From Amycolatopsis suaedae (GTDB lineage: Bacteria > Actinomycetota > Actinomycetes > Mycobacteriales > Pseudonocardiaceae), in NCBI RefSeq assembly GCF_004214935.1, contig NZ_SFCC01000016.1, forward strand, positions 1 to 64,000: 64,000 nt of DNA, written 5' to 3'. The notes under the pieces are model-generated. The model was not told the origin of the DNA, made no database searches, and saw nothing but the letters and a program-made list of their open reading frames with translations. Shown here one piece after another: positions 23,901 to 31,777 of the stretch (within the stretch, counting starts at the first letter, position 1; each line of letters starts with the position of its first letter). Made by a program: the position numbers and the translations under genes.

Positions 23901-24908
23901 TCAGCGGCTGGTGAGCAGCCGGATCACCGCCCGCTCGATCGCCTCCCGCTCCTCGTCGCCGTCGAGCCGCTGCCGCTCGATCCGCCGCAGCGCGGGCCGG
24001 ATCGTGCGGCCGTCGGCGAACCGCCGCACCACGCGGGGGTCCACATAGGATCTGCGGGTCACCGCGGGGGTGTTGCCGAGCTGCTCGGCGACCTCCCGCA
24101 TCACCCGTGCCCGGATCCGCTGCCTGCCCCGCTCGCTGGAGGGCGGGTCGTACTCGGCGAACGACGCAGCGGCGAGCACCGTCGCCGTCCAGGTCCGCAG
24201 GTCCTTGGCCGTGTACTCGGGTCCGGTCAGCTCCTTGAACCGCTCGTTGACGTCGTCGGAGCGCACCTCGTGCCACCCGCGGCCCTGACGGTAGGCCAGC
24301 AGCCGGTCGGCGCCGGTGCGGCGGCGCAGTGCCCGCACGGCCACCGCCAGACTGCCGTCCCGGATGCGTACCTCCCTCGGCTGCCCGCCCTTGGCCGGGT
24401 AGGCGAACCGCAGCTCGTCGCCGCGCACGGTCACGTGCTCGCGTAGCAGGGTGGCCACGCCGTGGGTGCCGTTCTCCGCCGCGTACTCCTCACCGCCGGT
24501 GCGGAAGACCCCCAGGTCGAGGATGCGCAGTGCCACGGCCAGTACCCGTTCCCTGCCGGTGCCCTTCGCGTCGAGGTCGGCGGTGACCGCCGCGCGGAAC
24601 GCGGGCAGGATCCTCGCCAGCGCCAGCACCCGGTCGTGCTTCTCCTCGTCGCGGGCCGCGCGCCAGCGCGGGTGGTAGAGGTACTGTTTGCGCCCGGCGT
24701 CGTCGACACCGACGGCCTGGATGTGGCCGTCCTCGCGCGGGCAGATCCACACCCGCCGCCAGGCGGGCGGGATCACCAGCTTCTCGATCCGTTCCAGGGT
24801 TTCCGGATCGCGGACGGGTTCGCCGTCGGCGGTGAGGTAGCGGAACCCCTTGCCACGGCGGTGCCGCCGCAGGCCGGGGGACGCCGGATCACTGCGCTGC
24901 AGTCGCAT
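23901..24908 (-). CDS. DNA topoisomerase IB (poxvirus-like)
   Basis: 335 residues, typical for bacterial topoisomerase IB. The active-site pentad is visible: R136 in LGVFRTGGEEYA, K in the following strand region, R238 in KDLRTWTAT, and nucleophile Y288 in TRRSYVDPRVV. It relaxes supercoils of both signs by a 3'-phosphotyrosine intermediate without ATP. The gene follows the epimerase gene by only 6 bp, so it appears to be in the carotenoid oxygenase transcript, an unexpected place for this enzyme. Confidence 0.92.
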   Translation of the reverse strand: MRLQRSDPASPGLRRHRRGKGFRYLTADGEPVRDPETLERIEKLVIPPAWRRVWICPREDGHIQAVGVDDAGRKQYLYHPRWRAARDEEKHDRVLALARILPAFRAAVTADLDAKGTGRERVLAVALRILDLGVFRTGGEEYAAENGTHGVATLLREHVTVRGDELRFAYPAKGGQPREVRIRDGSLAVAVRALRRRTGADRLLAYRQGRGWHEVRSDDVNERFKELTGPEYTAKDLRTWTATVLAAASFAEYDPPSSERGRQRIRARVMREVAEQLGNTPAVTRRSYVDPRVVRRFADGRTIRPALRRIERQRLDGDEEREAIERAVIRLLTSR

Positions 24909-24914
24909 GTGGAC

Positions 24915-25967
24915 CTACGGTCGTTCGCCGACGCCGGTGCGCAGCTCGGCCTCGCGCCCGCCGCGCAGCTTCGGAACCAGGGGAGCGGTGGGGAATCCGG
25001 CGCCGGTGCGCAGGCCCTCGATCAGCTCGGCCACGGCCTCGGTGGCGGTGTGCCGGGGCTGCCAGCCCAGTTCGTCCCTGGCCCGGCCGCAGTCCATCAG
25101 CGGCATGCCCAGCAGCATGTCGACCAGTCCGGGCGACGCGGGCACGGCGTGCAGCCGCCACGCGGCGGCGACCAGTGACCGCAGCGCCCACGCCGGCATG
25201 CGTACGGTCCGGGCGTCCAGCAGGCCGGCCAGCAGTTCCGGGTCGATCACCGGATCGGCGGCCACGTTGACCGCGCCGCGGACGTCCGAGCAGACGGCCC
25301 GCAGGTAGGCGTCGGCCAGGTCGGCGCTGTGCACCGCCTGGAACCGCAGGCCGGGAACGTCGGGTACGGCTGGCAGCAGGTGGATCAGGCTGCCGGGCAC
25401 GAACGGTCCGGCGAACAACCGGCGCTGCTCGCTGGCCGCGCCGCGCTGGAACACGAACGCCGACCGGATCCGCACCACGCGGGTGTCCGGGTGCCGGAGC
25501 TCGAAGGCGTCCAGAAACCGTTCCAGGTAGGCCTTCTCCCGCGAGTAGGCGGCCGTCGGGCAGCCGTGCGTGGCGCCGTCCTCGTCCACAGTGGACTCAG
25601 CGGGGGAGTAGGCGCCGACCGAGGAACCGTGCACCAGCGTGCCCACCCCGGCCGCGGCCGCGGCGCGGAACACCGCGATGGCGCCCAGGACGTTGGACCG
25701 CCAGGTCAGCGCCGGATCCCGGGTGGGCTGGAACAGCCACGCCAGGTGGATCACCGCGTCGGCCCCGCGGAACAGCCCGGTCAGTGTCTCCGCCGGGGTG
25801 TCGGCCAGGTCGGTGGTGTGCAGGTCGAGCTTGGGCAGCATCCACTCCGCGGGGCGCCGGGCCAGCCCCAGCACAGTCTCGATCCGGTCGTCGGCGTCCA
25901 GTGCCCGCACGACCGCGGTTCCGACGTTTCCGGTGGCCCCGGTGACCACCACGCGCAGTCCGGTCAT
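24915..25967 (-). CDS. NAD-dependent epimerase/dehydratase (extended SDR)
   Basis: 350 residues. Rossmann glycine motif VTGATGNVG (7-15), VIHLAWLFQP substrate-side strand, and the catalytic YSREK (YxxxK) with an upstream Ser in HGSSVGAYSP. Extended SDRs of this kind act on nucleotide sugars or on isoprenoid/steroid substrates. Start ATG 25967 fits the first beta strand. It is between the carotenoid oxygenase (19-bp gap) and topoisomerase IB (6-bp gap); a role in processing an apocarotenoid would be a guess. Confidence 0.88.
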   Translation of the reverse strand: MTGLRVVVTGATGNVGTAVVRALDADDRIETVLGLARRPAEWMLPKLDLHTTDLADTPAETLTGLFRGADAVIHLAWLFQPTRDPALTWRSNVLGAIAVFRAAAAAGVGTLVHGSSVGAYSPAESTVDEDGATHGCPTAAYSREKAYLERFLDAFELRHPDTRVVRIRSAFVFQRGAASEQRRLFAGPFVPGSLIHLLPAVPDVPGLRFQAVHSADLADAYLRAVCSDVRGAVNVAADPVIDPELLAGLLDARTVRMPAWALRSLVAAAWRLHAVPASPGLVDMLLGMPLMDCGRARDELGWQPRHTATEAVAELIEGLRTGAGFPTAPLVPKLRGGREAELRTGVGERP

Positions 25968-25986
25968 GCCGTCCGGGATACCCAGG

Positions 25987-27402
25987 CTAGTCGTGCCTGA
26001 ACATGCCGTGGAAGCCGAACGGGATCGCGTGCGGTGCCTCGGCGCGGGCCAGCTCGGTGAACGAACCCGCGTCGAGCACCAGCAGGAACGACCGCTGCCG
26101 GGCGCCGTCGAGCACCACCGACAGCAGCACGCCGTCGTCCTCGGCGGACGGATCGGGCGCCGGCACGAACACCGGCTCGCCGGGGTAGCAGCCGGGCTGC
26201 CGCCAGACCGAGGTGACACCGGTGTGCACGTCGAGCTTGACGAGCTGGTTGAGGAAGTCGTCGCCACGCTGGTCCCGGTTGCCCACGCCGTAGGCGTAGC
26301 GGTAGTCGGCGCCGTTGCGGGTGCCGTAGTTGATTCGCGGCAGCTCCATCGTCTCGTCGGTCAGCCTGCGGCCGGTCACCGTGCGGCCGGCCGGATCCAG
26401 CACGTACCGGGTGGGCCGGGCGACCGGCACCGGGTCCCGCGGGTCGCGTAACCGGTCGAGATAGGTGGCGTCGATGACCGAGCTGTCCGGGTAGGCGCAC
26501 AGGTCCACCACGATCTTCTCGCCGTCGTGGAAGGCGTTGATGTGGTGGAAGGCGAACATCGGCTCGTCGGTGGTGAGCGTGTCGGTCGCGCCGGAGTCCA
26601 GGTCGACCAGGACGAAGCGGGTGCCCAGTTCCGGGCGCCACCGGTAGTTCTCGATGAACGGCCGTCCGGGCAGCAGCAGCGCCAGCGGGTTGACCACCAG
26701 CGGGAACACGACGAGCACGGCGTAGCGGCCGGTGATGGCGAAGCTGTGCAGGTAGCCGGGGCGTGCGGTGGGCACGGACGCGACCAGCCGGCGTTCCATG
26801 TCCCGCTGCCGGTAGATCTGGTACCGGCTGCGCCTGCCGAACCGCAGCACGTAGTTCACCAGGTCGCCGCTGCCCGGGTGCTGGTGCGGGTGCGCCGTGG
26901 TGATGGGGCCATCGAGATGATCGGTGTATCCGGCGACGCCGGCCGTCTCCAGGGTGTCCGGGTCGAACCGCACCGCGATCGGCGTCTCCCCGATGGCGAC
27001 GAAGCCGTCGTCCATCGGCACGACGTTGACCGAGGAGTTCGGTGTCAGCTTGAAGCGGGTGAACATCCGGGCGAACAGCGACTGGCACGGATCGGTGGCG
27101 AACTCGCCGAAGCCGATCCGGCCCTGTTCGGTCTGCCGGAAGCTGTCGGTGCGCAGGAAGCGGTTGGTGTAGGTCACCGCGCCGCCTGCCACGGCGAAGC
27201 GGTGCAGCATTGCCTGCCCGTCGAACCAGTGCCGGAACCCGCGTTCGCCCGCCTCGAACCGGGCCGGGCCGTTGCGGGTGAGGCTGCCCTGCAGCCAGCC
27301 GGGGATCTCGCCCTCGACCGGCAGCGCGGCGTCGCGGACCTCGTTGTCCAGGGTGGTGAACCCGGCGAGGTAGGCGGCCGTGGCGGTGGCGTGCTCGCTC
27401 AT
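25987..27402 (-). CDS. Carotenoid cleavage oxygenase family protein
   Basis: 471 residues, the size of bacterial apocarotenoid/stilbene oxygenases (RPE65 fold). The four iron-binding histidines fall in the expected contexts: TAHPHQHP, YLHSFAIT, FHHINAFHDG and, at the C-terminus, FGFHGMFRHD. The N-terminal EGEIPGWLQGSLTRNGPA is family-typical. These enzymes use Fe(II) and O2 to cut a double bond. ATG 27402 has GGGAGG at good spacing; this site is inside a 45-bp palindrome that starts 3 nt before the ATG. It heads a likely operon with the epimerase and topoisomerase IB. Confidence 0.93.
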   Translation of the reverse strand: MSEHATATAAYLAGFTTLDNEVRDAALPVEGEIPGWLQGSLTRNGPARFEAGERGFRHWFDGQAMLHRFAVAGGAVTYTNRFLRTDSFRQTEQGRIGFGEFATDPCQSLFARMFTRFKLTPNSSVNVVPMDDGFVAIGETPIAVRFDPDTLETAGVAGYTDHLDGPITTAHPHQHPGSGDLVNYVLRFGRRSRYQIYRQRDMERRLVASVPTARPGYLHSFAITGRYAVLVVFPLVVNPLALLLPGRPFIENYRWRPELGTRFVLVDLDSGATDTLTTDEPMFAFHHINAFHDGEKIVVDLCAYPDSSVIDATYLDRLRDPRDPVPVARPTRYVLDPAGRTVTGRRLTDETMELPRINYGTRNGADYRYAYGVGNRDQRGDDFLNQLVKLDVHTGVTSVWRQPGCYPGEPVFVPAPDPSAEDDGVLLSVVLDGARQRSFLLVLDAGSFTELARAEAPHAIPFGFHGMFRHD

Positions 27403-27405
27403 GGG

Positions 27406-27450
27406 GACCTCCCAAGGTTTGGTAACACTGTTACTAAACCTTGGGAGGTC
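27406..27450 (-). promoter_or_regulatory. 45-bp palindrome covering the ribosome binding site of the oxygenase gene
   Basis: Outer arms of 15 bp are perfect: GACCTCCCAAGGTTT (27406-27420) and its complement at 27436-27450. The centre contains a second perfect repeat, GTAACA-C-TGTTAC (27422-27434), so only one pair (27421/27435) fails over the whole 45 bp. In the transcript the 3' arm carries the GGGAGG ribosome site and the 5' arm the matching CCTCCC, so a hairpin would hide it. The GTAACA half-sites also look like a TetR-type operator. Confidence 0.8.
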
Positions 27451-27628
27451 GCGTCCTGTCAACCTCCGGGGCGGCGTCGGCTCAGAGCACGTGAAGGCCA
27501 CCATCACCACGTGAGACGACAGAAACTCGGCCTTCACACCGAACGCCGGGCATGCAGAACTCACCATGTGGAGCGGGTTCTCACGTGGTGCCGGTCGCCC
27601 GCGTGAACGGGCCGTTCGCGCGAGTCCT

Positions 27629-27673
27629 CCGTTCCCGACCCGCGAGTCGACCGTTCCGGACCCGCGAGTTGCA
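27629..27673. repeat. Two tandem 22-bp units (CCGTTCC.GACCCGCGAGT)
   Basis: 27629-27650 and 27651-27673 share CCGTTCC, one variable base, then GACCCGCGAGT. Related GCGAGT/GAACG fragments continue to about 27810. The role is unknown; similar pieces occur, as I recall, in other Amycolatopsis intergenic regions. Confidence 0.6.
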
Positions 27674-27842
27674 CGTTCCCGCCTACCTGTCCCACTGCCC
27701 GGCATGCCGGTTCCAGATCGCGAGACCAGCCCGTGGTCGAGTGGCCGAACGGGCCGCTCGCGGCTCTGCCGGGCCGGAGCGCGAGTCTCGCCTTCCGGAA
27801 CGCGAATGACACCACGACTCCCGACTTTGCCGGGCTCTGGGG

Positions 27843-27900
27843 CTCATGCCGTGAAGGGGGCTTTCACGGCATGAGACGCCGTGAGGGCCCCCTTCACGGC
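27843..27900. repeat. Twin GCCGTGAAGG hairpins
   Basis: First hairpin: CTCATGCCGTGAA (27843-27855) with perfect 13-bp complement at 27863-27875 and a G-rich 7-nt loop. Second: GCCGTGA (27878-27884) with TCACGGC (27894-27900). Each could terminate the minus-strand alginate-lyase transcript. Confidence 0.7.
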
Positions 27901-27943
27901 ATCGAGATCACCACACCAGCCCCACCAGCCACACCCGTAAGGC

Positions 27944-27990
27944 AGCGAGGGAGCTTTACTCCCCTTCTTCGCCAGCAAAGCTCCCTCGCT
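27944..27990. repeat. Inverted repeat with 14-bp arms (AGCGAGGGAGCTTT)
   Basis: AGCGAGGGAGCTTT (27944-27957) and its perfect complement (27977-27990) flank a 19-nt loop. A stable hairpin, about 75 bases beyond the alginate-lyase stop on that gene's strand. Confidence 0.7.
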
Positions 27991-28033
27991 CGCCTGGCAC
28001 CGGACTTTGCCGGGACCCTGACGTCACACGTAA

Positions 28034-28048
28034 TGAAGGTGGCCTTCA
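28034..28048 (-). terminator. TGAAGG-TGG-CCTTCA hairpin after the alginate-lyase gene
   Basis: Perfect 6-bp arms, 3-nt loop, 16 nt beyond the stop codon at 28064. Same core as the long palindrome at 56114-56166. Confidence 0.6.
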
Positions 28049-28063
28049 CGAGCTTTCGCCGGG

Positions 28064-29236
28064 TCAGGCCGGGTTGTTCGCGTGCGTCAGCGTCTGCCAG
28101 GCCGCGAACAGCATGTTCGTGCCCTCCGGCCTGCGTTGCTCGACCAGTCGCTGGGTGTTGTTCATCGGGATGCCCATGCGGCCCGCGAGCGCGTTGTAGC
28201 CGACCTCCAGCACCGGGCCGAGGCCGCGCTTGATGGTGCCGTCGCACAGGCCACCGGGCGACTCGCCCAGTTCGAACCGGGCGTGGAAGCCCATGGCGTG
28301 CCGGAGCCGGTCCTGGATCTCCGGGTAGATGTCCTGGCCCTGATGCCGGGTCGTCTCGGCGAAACTGGCGATCGAGGCGATGCCGTACCCGGTGTGGGTG
28401 AAGTCGCGGCAGGTCTCCTGGGCCAGCCCGTTGACGAAGCCGGTCTCACCGTGCCAGTAGCGGATGATCTCGTCGCGGGTGTCGATCCCGCTGCCCGGCG
28501 GCGTCTTCGGCAGGGCGCCGTCCGAGGTCAGGTAGATGTAGGCCGGAACCCGGGTGCGGAACTTGGCGACGGCCCGGTCGTAGGCCGAGCGGTCCTCCAG
28601 GAACACCGCGATGCCCAGCGACGCCTCCATCATCGTCAGTTCCCAGTTGCCGTTGGTGGCGGCCCGGCCGTTGATGATCTCGGGCAGGTACACCTCGCGC
28701 AGCATCGTGGCGAACCGGTTCACGCCGGCCGGCGACCAGCCGGCGCCGGTGTGCCGGATCAGCTCGGCCGCCTTGGCCCACGACGTGCCCGCCCACGCCG
28801 TCTGCAGCGGGGCGTTGCTGTTGGTGTGGTCGCGGATGGTGGCCGACCAGGCGTCCATGATGGAGATCGCCTTGGCGGCGTAGCGCGAATCCCGGGTGAT
28901 GTACCAGGCCAGTGCCATCGTGTAGGCCGCGATGGCGTCCTGGCGTTCGTCGGTGCAGCCCAGGTTCGGCTTCGAGTACGGGCCGCACTCGACGACGGCC
29001 CTCGGCTTCGGGTTGCGGGACAGGGAAGCCAGCGAGTGGCTCATCATCTGGTTGTACGCACCGGCCCAGGGCTGGGCACCGGCGTTGACCCGCCCGCGGA
29101 CGAAGTCGAGCTGGGCGGCGCTGACGAACACGCCGGGATGGCGGAACGTCGGCGGAGCCGCGGCGGCGGGCACGATCGCCGCGGAGAGCAGGACGAGTAC
29201 CGCGCAGACGGCGGACAGCAGGCGTGCAGGGGACAT
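28064..29236 (-). CDS. Secreted alginate-lyase-like polysaccharide lyase
   Basis: 390 residues. A Sec signal peptide is clear (basic start, LLSAVCAVLVLLSAAIV, cleavage near AAAAP at ~26). The mature protein has the alpha/alpha-barrel pattern of the alginate_lyase (PL5-like) family: PGVFVSAAQLDFVRGRV, NGNWELTMMEASLGIAVF, YRDIYWHGE-type RYWHGETGFVNG, and QETCRDFTHTGYGIASI with likely catalytic His/Tyr. It would cleave uronic-acid polymers by beta-elimination; the true substrate is unproven. ATG 29236 sits 82 bp from a DasR-like operator. Several hairpins follow the gene. Confidence 0.88.
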   Translation of the reverse strand: MSPARLLSAVCAVLVLLSAAIVPAAAAPPTFRHPGVFVSAAQLDFVRGRVNAGAQPWAGAYNQMMSHSLASLSRNPKPRAVVECGPYSKPNLGCTDERQDAIAAYTMALAWYITRDSRYAAKAISIMDAWSATIRDHTNSNAPLQTAWAGTSWAKAAELIRHTGAGWSPAGVNRFATMLREVYLPEIINGRAATNGNWELTMMEASLGIAVFLEDRSAYDRAVAKFRTRVPAYIYLTSDGALPKTPPGSGIDTRDEIIRYWHGETGFVNGLAQETCRDFTHTGYGIASIASFAETTRHQGQDIYPEIQDRLRHAMGFHARFELGESPGGLCDGTIKRGLGPVLEVGYNALAGRMGIPMNNTQRLVEQRRPEGTNMLFAAWQTLTHANNPA

Positions 29237-29317
29237 GGATCGCCTCCGGAGTGTCAGTGCCTCGCTCCGGCGGCGGGTGGAGAGCAGAGACGCCCATCCA
29301 CTGTGGCGCCTGGATCT

Positions 29318-29337
29318 GGATTGGTCAAGACCAATCC
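29318..29337 (-). promoter_or_regulatory. DasR/GntR-type operator upstream of the alginate-lyase gene
   Basis: GGATTGGTC-AA-GACCAATCC: perfect 9-bp arms around AA. The core TTGGTC..GACCAA matches the DasR element (TGGTCTAGACCA) except for the two central bases. It lies 82 nt from the lyase start and overlaps the stop codon of the upstream hydrolase gene. Confidence 0.6.
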
Positions 29338-30029
29338 GGCAGGGCCCCCGCGATCGCCCGGCCCAGCTCGGCCGGCCTGGTGAACTGCGGCCAGTGACCG
29401 GTGGGCAGATCCGTGTAGGCGACCTGCCGGATCCGGCTCAGCTCCCGCAGCCTGGGCTCACCGGCGGCCATCCACTCGCGCAGCGAACCGCTCGGGAACT
29501 CGCACGCGACGATCGTGACCGGCACGTCGAGACGCCGTTCGTCGGTCAGCCGCTGCGGGTCGCTCGCGACCCGGGCGGGCGAGGGGACGGCACGGGCGCG
29601 GAACCGGGCACGCAGCTCGTCGTCGAGGTCGACGAGATCCTCGTCGTCGAAGAACGACCAGTCCGGCAGCGGCAGGTCGGCGCCGTCGGCGGGCAGCCCG
29701 GTGTTGATGGCGTCGCCGTCGCCGACCGGCCAGCAGTCGACGTAGACGGCGTGGCTGACCCGCCCGGGGCGGGCGTCGACGGCGGCGTGCGCGACGGCAC
29801 CGCCACCCGAGTGCCCGACGACCGCGGGGCTGCCGTCGAGCGAGTCGATCAGCGCGACCACCGCGTCGACGTGGTCCCGCAGGCCGATCGCCGAACGGTC
29901 GGCGCTCCGCGACTCCATGCCGGGCAGGGTGACCGGGTGCGGCCGGTGCCCGGCGTCGCGCAACGCGGGCAGCACCGCGTCCCACGACGCCCCGTCCAGC
30001 CAGAGTCCGGGGATCAGGATGACGTCCAT
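29325..30029 (-). CDS. Alpha/beta hydrolase
   Basis: 234 residues. The MDVILIPGLWLDGASWDAVL opening (oxyanion loop), nucleophile elbow VVGHSGGGA (Ser), and C-terminal GHWPQF His are typical of esterase/haloperoxidase-like hydrolases. A Glu/Asp acid lies in the IVACEFPSG region. ATG 30029 begins the first strand. It is a cytoplasmic enzyme with no signal peptide; substrate unknown. The gene precedes the lyase with 88 bp between them, so co-transcription is possible although an operator lies at the junction. Confidence 0.85.
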   Translation of the reverse strand: MDVILIPGLWLDGASWDAVLPALRDAGHRPHPVTLPGMESRSADRSAIGLRDHVDAVVALIDSLDGSPAVVGHSGGGAVAHAAVDARPGRVSHAVYVDCWPVGDGDAINTGLPADGADLPLPDWSFFDDEDLVDLDDELRARFRARAVPSPARVASDPQRLTDERRLDVPVTIVACEFPSGSLREWMAAGEPRLRELSRIRQVAYTDLPTGHWPQFTRPAELGRAIAGALPDWS

Positions 30030-30099
30030 GGCCCGACGGTAGCCGCCGACCCCGACAACCACGTGGCGCCGCGTGCGCGGATCGGGTAGGCAGTGACCC

Positions 30100-31089
30100 A
30101 TGGATCCGGTGTGGGCGCTGCGGCAGATCGCCTTCCAGCTCGAACGGGCAGGGGCGCCCACCTACCGGGTACGAGCCTTCCGCAAGGCCGCCGGGATCAT
30201 CGAGGGCCTGTCCGACGACGAGCTGTCCGACCGGATCGCCCGCGGCACGCTCACCGAGCTGGCCGGCATCGGCAAGGCCACCGCCGCGGTGGTGAACGAC
30301 GTCGCCGCGGGACGCGAACCGGCCTACTTCGACCGGCTGGAACGTCCCGCGCTGCCCGACGGCGGGCCGCTGCGGGCCGCGCTGCGCGGCGACTGCCACA
30401 CCCACTCCGACTGGTCCGACGGTGGCAGCCCGATCGAGGAGATGGCCGTCGCCGCCCGCGACATCGGCCACGAGTGGATGGTGCTGACCGACCACTCGCC
30501 CCGGCTCACCGTCGCCAACGGGCTGTCCGCCGCGCGGTTGCGGCAGCAGCTCGAGGTGATCGCCGAGATCAACGAACGACTCGCCCCGTTCCGCGTCCTC
30601 ACCGGGATCGAGGTCGACATCCTCGACGACGGTTCACTCGATCAGGACGAAGAACTGCTCGATCAGCTCGACATCGTGGTCGCCAGCGTGCACTCCAAGC
30701 TGCGGATGCCGAAGATCGAGATGACCCGGCGGATGGTGGCCGCGGTGTCCAACCCGCTGGTCGACGTGCTCGGCCACTGCACGGGCAGGCTGGTCGTGGG
30801 CAGGGGGCGGCCGGAGTCGCAGTTCGACGCCGCGGCGGTGTTCGAGGCCTGCCGGGAACACGGGGTCGCCGTGGAGATCAACTCGCGTCCCGAGCGCCTG
30901 GACCCGCCACGCAGGCTGCTGCGGCAGGCGGTCGAGCTGGGGTGCGAGTTCGCCATCGACACCGACGCGCACGCGCCGGGCCAGCTGGACTGGCAACCCT
31001 ACGGTTGTGCCAGGGCACTGGAGTGCGGTGTCGAGCCGGAGCGGGTGATCAACACCCTGACGGCGGACAAGTTGTTAGCCCGCCGCTAG
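30100..31089 (+). CDS. PHP-domain metal-dependent phosphoesterase with N-terminal HhH
   Basis: 329 residues. Residues ~1-75 have the helix-hairpin-helix layout of PolX N-termini (AFRKAAGIIEGL, LAGIGKATAAVV). The PHP domain (about 105-325) shows its metal motifs: DCHTHSDWSDG, LTDHSPR, GIEVDIL, GHCTGR and DTDAHAP. It is therefore like the C-terminal part of PolX without the polymerase core, and may be a 3'-phosphatase/exonuclease or a histidinol-phosphatase relative. The last 15 bases overlap the convergent methyltransferase gene. Confidence 0.87.
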   Translation: MDPVWALRQIAFQLERAGAPTYRVRAFRKAAGIIEGLSDDELSDRIARGTLTELAGIGKATAAVVNDVAAGREPAYFDRLERPALPDGGPLRAALRGDCHTHSDWSDGGSPIEEMAVAARDIGHEWMVLTDHSPRLTVANGLSAARLRQQLEVIAEINERLAPFRVLTGIEVDILDDGSLDQDEELLDQLDIVVASVHSKLRMPKIEMTRRMVAAVSNPLVDVLGHCTGRLVVGRGRPESQFDAAAVFEACREHGVAVEINSRPERLDPPRRLLRQAVELGCEFAIDTDAHAPGQLDWQPYGCARALECGVEPERVINTLTADKLLARR

Positions 31090-31713
31090 GAACTCGGCAC
31101 GCCAGCGCAGCTCGTCGTCCCGCAGTGCCTCCACCCGCACCGGACGCAGCCGCTCGGTGGCGAACGCGTCGATCTCGGCGCGGGTCAGCGGCCACGGCGG
31201 GCCGTCCTCCGGCGAGGTGTCCGTTCCCGCGGCGATGACCAGCAGCGTCCCGCCGGGCGCGACCAGCCTGCCGACGGCGGCGGTGGCCTCGGGGCGCAGC
31301 GAGACCGGCATTGCCTGCACGGTCAGGCTCTCCACGACGAGATCGAACGAGCCGGGCCAGCCGGGTGGCGGAGCCAGCAGATCGGCGGCGACGTACTGGA
31401 CCGGCGAACCGGGATGACGCGAACGAGCCGCCCGGATGGCGGTCTCCGAGACGTCGAACGCCACGGTGGTGAACCCCAGCCCGGCGACGAACTCGGCGTC
31501 ACGGCCGAAACCGCAGCCGACGACCAGCGCCCGGCCACGCCCGGCAGGGGCCCGGTCGCGGGCCCACTCGGTCAGCAGCCGGTGCGGATCGGCGACGTCC
31601 CACGGGACAACGGCCTGGCCCTGCTCGGCCTCGGTGTAGAGCCGCTCGAACCAGCCCACCGGGTCCGCGGCGGCGAGCTTCCTGGTGTGCGCGTCTGCGC
31701 CGTCGTCGGACAT
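31075..31713 (-). CDS. SAM-dependent class I methyltransferase
   Basis: 212 residues. The SAM loop is ALVVGCGFGRDAEF, with FDVSE as the acidic end of strand 2 and FDLVVESLTVQAM as motif IV. The N-terminal WFERLYTEAEQGQAVVPWDVADP resembles thiopurine/thioether-type methyltransferases. ATG 31713 (MSDDGADAH) starts the protein; the longer open frame runs over the divergent CobW gene. The promoter is shared with cobW-like gene over 64 bp. Confidence 0.87.
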   Translation of the reverse strand: MSDDGADAHTRKLAAADPVGWFERLYTEAEQGQAVVPWDVADPHRLLTEWARDRAPAGRGRALVVGCGFGRDAEFVAGLGFTTVAFDVSETAIRAARSRHPGSPVQYVAADLLAPPPGWPGSFDLVVESLTVQAMPVSLRPEATAAVGRLVAPGGTLLVIAAGTDTSPEDGPPWPLTRAEIDAFATERLRPVRVEALRDDELRWRAEFLAAG

Positions 31714-31777
31714 GCGGTGATCGTATGCCCCGGCCGGACGCTTCCGGCCGTCGCCGGACGGGACTACTGTCCTGGCG

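Larger units (their letters stand above)
27451..28063. other. Gene-free spacer rich in palindromes
   Basis: About 610 bases between two minus-strand genes. No open frame has the codon pattern or ribosome site of a gene. It holds a degenerate CACGTGAAGGCCACC repeat near 27488, a tandem repeat at 27629-27673, and three or four strong hairpins between 27843 and 28048, listed separately. Part of it should be the promoter region of the oxygenase operon. Confidence 0.6.

Noticed and set aside
30093..31238. 381-codon plus-strand frame over the PHP gene
   Set aside because: Arg-rich shadow in another frame of the PHP-domain gene.
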